DNA of 54,533 bases from Brevibacterium linens ATCC 9172. GTDB lineage: Bacteria; Actinomycetota; Actinomycetes; Actinomycetales; Brevibacteriaceae. A program made the translations under genes and the position numbers. The stretch lies in the NCBI RefSeq assembly GCF_900169165.1, contig NZ_FXYY01000022.1:1-54533 (forward strand), written 5' to 3'. Every line of letters begins with the position of its first letter. Within the stretch, counting starts at the first letter, position 1. Positions 52,301 through 54,533 of the stretch are shown piece after piece. A model generated the notes under the pieces. That model was not told the DNA's origin. It searched no databases and saw only the letters and a list, made by a program, of their open reading frames with translations.

Positions 52301-52874
52301 GGGTCGAGGCCACCCGCTCTTCCAGCATCGCGACGGTGTCGCGCATCGCGGCGTGATGGGCCTGTGCCAGCAGCTCTTGCATCGGTGCATCCGCAACACC
52401 CCAGAGGGTGCTCAGGGACTTCGGCGGGGAGAACGTCAGGTCGAAACCTGCAATGGCGCTCTTGGGCTTCCGTGCAGCCTCTTCGTCGCGGATGTCCTGG
52501 ATCATGACCTCACGTTGCGCCGCCGGCATGTCCGGGGCGAGCTTTGCAACCCGGTCGGCAATCCGCTCACGCGGTGGGCGCAGGCTCGGGTAGGCGTGGC
52601 CGAGTTTCGCGCCGGTGACCGGGTGCACGCCCTGCCCGAGCAACCGGGCCAGGTGCTCCTCCGTCACGGTCGACCCCTCATCGACTCCGGTGCCGGTGCC
52701 GTCGTCCAGGGATGCCAGGCCGGTGCCGAGCCAGGTCCCCGGTGGGCTGCCGGACTCGGTGTAGTAGCGGGTCAACGGGGTGCCCAGGTCGCGGTCGCCG
52801 TCGCCGGCGGCGACGGTTTTCAGGAGGTATTCGTAGCCGCGGCCGGCGGACATAGGGCGGATCGTCATCACCAC
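49302..52874 (-). CDS. MobF relaxase with helicase domain (TrwC/TraI type)
   Basis: A 1190-residue conjugation protein. The N-terminal TrwC domain (FDLTFSPPKSLSTLWG, then HYDSRAADPQLHTHLVV with the three-His metal site at His213, His224 and His226) nicks and joins DNA at oriT; tyrosines at positions 37 and 38 (RYYTES) could be catalytic. A RecD-like helicase follows, with Walker A VGPAGAGKTTALRG (about residue 563), LILLDEASLAG and YATTVHRAQGASVD. It indicates mobilisation or conjugation of the surrounding DNA. No other transfer gene is in the window. A 1092-codon open frame on the other strand is a shadow. Confidence 0.92.
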   Translation of the reverse strand: MVMTIRPMSAGRGYEYLLKTVAAGDGDRDLGTPLTRYYTESGSPPGTWLGTGLASLDDGTGTGVDEGSTVTEEHLARLLGQGVHPVTGAKLGHAYPSLRPPRERIADRVAKLAPDMPAAQREVMIQDIRDEEAARKPKSAIAGFDLTFSPPKSLSTLWGVADAPMQELLAQAHHAAMRDTVAMLEERVASTRVGKGGIARMPITGVIATAFDHYDSRAADPQLHTHLVVSNKVQGEDGKWRSLDSRRLHKATVALSASYNAYLIDHTADLLGLTWEPVDRGKDRNTGWEITGIPAELIAEFSRRSTGSSGGVEGIEQAKNRLIRDYRDAHGHAPSPDTIARLRQQATLETRPEKELHSLAELTADWRERATRLLGTDATTWAQDVLTRTPDASRLRAEDLGAQQVEDLAAVVVMTVADRRSTWTRWNLHAEAMRQLMSTRFTTPAERTAVLDQIVAGAEAQSLRLTPEYDRAVPGHYVDGSGNRFQSSDQVAYSSQEILDAEHRLLKHADDTSAPRLPSRMVARHVSRKIQGVRLADDQAAAVTRIACSGRSLDLLVGPAGAGKTTALRGLHRAWTARHGQGSVIGLAPSAAAAEVLGESLGVQAENTAKFLYEHERGRWDFQPGQLILLDEASLAGTLTLDRIAEHAGQAGAKLVLVGDPAQLSSVETGGAFGMLVRHRPGPPTLTDARRFVHEWEKTASLDLRRGKTAVLEDYENHGRLVDGSIERMLDAAYTAWQQDRDEGLATLMIAGNAEMVAELNTRAREDLIADGRVERDGIGLHDGTTAGVGDLVVTRRNDRQLSLGRSWVKNGDRWSVARRLENGALAVRRLGPGDQPAGAELVLPAEYVAEDVELGYATTVHRAQGASVDTVHALVDPETASRELFYVAMTRGKQNNTAYIIQPDPHEIEPHLETAEPLTRIEQLHRVLARSDADLSATETLKHEVDRHASLATLVHEYDVLAREAQVERSAAYLDVAPFPEAVADDVFTSPHYEQLEAAITRHEATGHSPTRVLTALAPRLQPTSDEADPAAHLASMIDTATAQMTHGRTSTPGRVGGLIARPAEPLDEDMRTALRQREALIDAAAGAALDEAVDHKVGWATQLGAPGPSTREREWWRAHAVTIALYRQRYDIQSAAPLGSDKDVESPQQADERRTAQVAYSRLRTQHSSSSLPRPERTSARRTSERGL

Positions 52875-53074
52875 GATGGCCCCCTCCCGAGACGGGCTCA
52901 GGAAGGGGCCGCCTCAGCGGGCAGGTGCGCGCAGCGCGCCGAGTCGCACCCTGGTGCCAACCGTGTGAGTGGTTCTCAAAGGCCTGGGGACCTCAGAAGC
53001 ATCGGATGATCCAATGGGTCTATGGGGGCGTCCGGAGGCAGGACTGTGAGCGAGAAGCTCGTGAGGCGAACGGC
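52875..53074. other. relaxase upstream region, candidate oriT
   Basis: GGTGCG (52924-52929) and CGCACC (52945-52950) form an inverted repeat around a GCGC-rich loop, followed by CTGG. A second GC-rich stem (GGCCCC...GGGGCC) is near 52875-52915. The position in front of the relaxase fits an origin of transfer, but no nic site can be proved. Confidence 0.35.
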
Positions 53075-53710
53075 TTAGGTGACTGACCCGGCTGGGGTCA
53101 ACAAGTCGTCAACGACGCCCGCGAGGATCGTCCGCTCGACTCGGGCTGCGCACTTGACAACCTCCGAATGATCCCCCGGGATTCCGCCGTCCTGCTGCGA
53201 TGGGCAGAATCCAGTAGCGGCGAGGTCCGCAAGGAGCCCGACCTTCGCCACGGGGTTGAGGGCCGCCGAGACATCGTTGAGTAGCCGTCGTGTAGCGGCT
53301 GCCGCCAGTTTGCCTGCGATTGCGCTGCCTGTGGCGCTCTGAACCTCTTTGCCGACGGCGGTGGCGATGTCCCCTGGAACGCTGGTGAGGGTTGCACATG
53401 CTTCGCCGATGGCCGCGGCTACGGCGCAAAGCAGATGGCTCTCGGAGCGTCGGAATCCGGCGGCAGCCTCACGACGACGCCTCGCCTTGGACCTCGCTCC
53501 GAGCACGTCTGCGACGCCTTCTGCAACTGATGTTCGTGCGCGTGCTGCGACCTCACTCCAGTCCTCGGTGCTCTTGGGATCGAGCTCGCCCGCTGCGAAT
53601 GCGACGCCCACGTCCGCAGCTGCATTTGAGAGCCTGTCGAGGAACTTGCCCGTCGTCAGAGAACGCCATTCACAGCGATAGTAGTTCGGGTCAGACTTGG
53701 CTCGACACAT
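53075..53710 (-). CDS. hypothetical protein, 211 residues, mobile-element associated
   Basis: It starts MCRAKSDPNYYRCEWRSLTT; an N-terminal M-C-R-(A/S)-K...R-C pattern recurs in short proteins of actinobacterial plasmids and phages. The middle is Ala-rich and helical (AAIGEACATLTSVPGDIATA), without a clear membrane segment or enzyme motif. It is on the relaxase strand, 200 bp upstream of that gene. Function unknown. Confidence 0.55.
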   Translation of the reverse strand: MCRAKSDPNYYRCEWRSLTTGKFLDRLSNAAADVGVAFAAGELDPKSTEDWSEVAARARTSVAEGVADVLGARSKARRRREAAAGFRRSESHLLCAVAAAIGEACATLTSVPGDIATAVGKEVQSATGSAIAGKLAAAATRRLLNDVSAALNPVAKVGLLADLAATGFCPSQQDGGIPGDHSEVVKCAARVERTILAGVVDDLLTPAGSVT

Positions 53711-53929
53711 AAGTCCCTCTCCTCACCAAACGCGGGACCAGAATTGACGGCCAGTCGTTGGCGCGTTCGGCGATGAAACTATCGCAACATCACCGGAGGA
53801 GGCCAACCACACCCTGTGAGTGACAGGCTTCGCTCGCAAGCCACCACTGCACATAGCGGTGACTCGATGGACAACAAGCCTGAACATCTAGGTACGGGAC
53901 TGATGCAAGGAGAGGTGACAATTCGGGTG

Positions 53930-54406
53930 TCACGCTGCGACTGCAGGTGACTCAATAATTGCTTCGTACTCGACAGGTGTCAAACGACCCAACCGGGCTT
54001 GCCGCCGACGACGGTGATACGTCTGCTCGATCCACGTCACGATCGCGATTCTCAACTGCTCCCGACTCACCCACCGGCGACGGTCGAGAACGTTCTTCTG
54101 CAGCAGGGCGAAGAATGACTCCATGGCCGCGTTGTCGCCAGCAGCACCGACCCGGCCCATCGACCCAACAAGGCCGTGGCAAGCCAGACTCTGAGTGAAT
54201 TTCCTTGATCGAAACTGACTGCCACGGTCGCTGTGTACCGTGCATCCGCCCACATCACCACCCCTGCGGGCCACCGCCATCTCGAGAGCGTCAACAGCCA
54301 ACCGGGCCTTCATCCGCGCACTCATCGAGTAGCCGACGATCCGGCCCGAGTAGACGTCCTTGGTCGCACAGAGGTACAGCTTGCCCTCATCGGTGTGGTG
54401 TTCCGA
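53930..54406 (-). pseudogene. IS3-family transposase C-terminal part, interrupted by an intron
   Basis: The frame reads HHTDEGKLYLC, YSGRIVGYS, CTVHSDRGSQF (catalytic Asp), MESFFALLQKN (catalytic Glu) and LGRLTPVEYEAI, the DDE domain of IS3-type OrfB. It stays open in frame to TCG 54406, where transposase similarity stops abruptly at GTAGGG (54407-54412) and the group II intron-like sequence begins. The 5' exon would lie beyond the window, past the intron. If the intron splices out, the gene may still be functional. Confidence 0.75.
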
Positions 54407-54533
54407 GTAGGGTCGGACCGGGGCGCTCTGCCAGCCTCACGACTGGTAAGTTTCCCCGGCCCGCCCTCCGAACCGGACGTGCCCATTCCTGAGCATCCAG
54501 CTCTCCATGCCAATCAAGCCGCAGCACTGTCCC
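54407..54533 (-). other. group II intron, 3'-terminal part (runs off the window)
   Basis: Read on the minus strand, the sequence has GGGCACGTCCGGTTCGGAGG, then GCGGGCCGGGGAAAC, then ACCAGTCGTGAGGCTGGCAG and ends CCGACCCTAC before the exon. The GCACGTCCGGTTCGG...GGGGAAAC run and the final AC match the 3' domains of bacterial group II introns as I remember them. The reverse transcriptase gene would lie beyond the right edge. Confidence 0.65.

Noticed and set aside
49731..53009. A 1092-codon open frame opposite the relaxase gene
   Set aside because: The relaxase on the other strand has all its motifs; this frame has none and is a shadow of GC-rich codon use.
1..54533. CRISPR arrays
   Set aside because: No series of regularly spaced identical short repeats was seen, and no cas-like gene is present.

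Overview
The window is about 54.5 kb of high-GC actinobacterial DNA. The left tenth looks like an ordinary Micrococcales chromosome, and Brevibacterium or a relative is my best guess from gene content and order only. It holds mannose-1-phosphate guanylyltransferase, an intact sdhCDAB operon with a strong terminator, and a D-Ala-D-Ala carboxypeptidase. A formate-dehydrogenase-like molybdoenzyme follows; its gene carries one in-frame TAA exactly where the family has a conserved Gln, just before the Fe-S cysteines.

From about 9.7 kb the DNA is accessory. It opens with a decayed IS1380-type transposase and small membrane and lipoprotein genes. Next is a TetR/GAP-transporter pair whose 16-bp operator recurs 1.07 kb away in front of a 102-residue protein gene. 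A VOC/glyoxalase gene and a PadR plus ABC-2 exporter operon complete this part.

An 11.2-kb defence island (about 17.4-28.8 kb) is bounded by two directly repeated blocks of about 98 bp, roughly 95% identical, each next to a GC-rich hairpin. Inside are an insertion sequence with clear terminal repeats, a Hachiman-like nuclease/helicase pair (HamA/HamB type), and, convergent to it, a translationally coupled pair of ATPases: an OLD-type ATPase-TOPRIM protein and a long ATPase with a CxxC hook. I cannot match the second pair to a named defence system.

From about 30.2 to 45.35 kb lies the most striking locus, a class III lanthipeptide cluster with two complete LanKC synthetase-precursor modules. 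Each LanKC gene is followed within 8-15 bp by a very short precursor gene (43 and 41 codons) starting at GTG behind a strong ribosome binding site. Both peptides have the ILxLQ-type leader motif and two labionin-type motifs (S-x2-S/T-x3-4-C). Between the modules are an ABC ATPase and FtsX-like permease, a prolyl-oligopeptidase-like protease (candidate leader peptidase), and a signalling set: an NAD-dependent epimerase/reductase, a TetR regulator resembling gamma-butyrolactone receptors, and an AvrD-family (hot-dog) protein. A fused ABC exporter and a secreted 101-residue protein lie upstream. Related palindromic elements with a GGCACCT-like core occur in front of several of these units and may define one signal-controlled regulon.

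The right end is a mobile segment. It holds an SOS-controlled dnaE2 operon with a perfect actinobacterial LexA box and a DUF6504-type gene but no ImuA'/ImuB, a MobF (TrwC/TraI) relaxase-helicase, a hypothetical gene, and an IS3-type transposase split by what appears to be the 3' end of a group II intron. The window starts inside an IS630-type transposase, so both edges are in mobile DNA.
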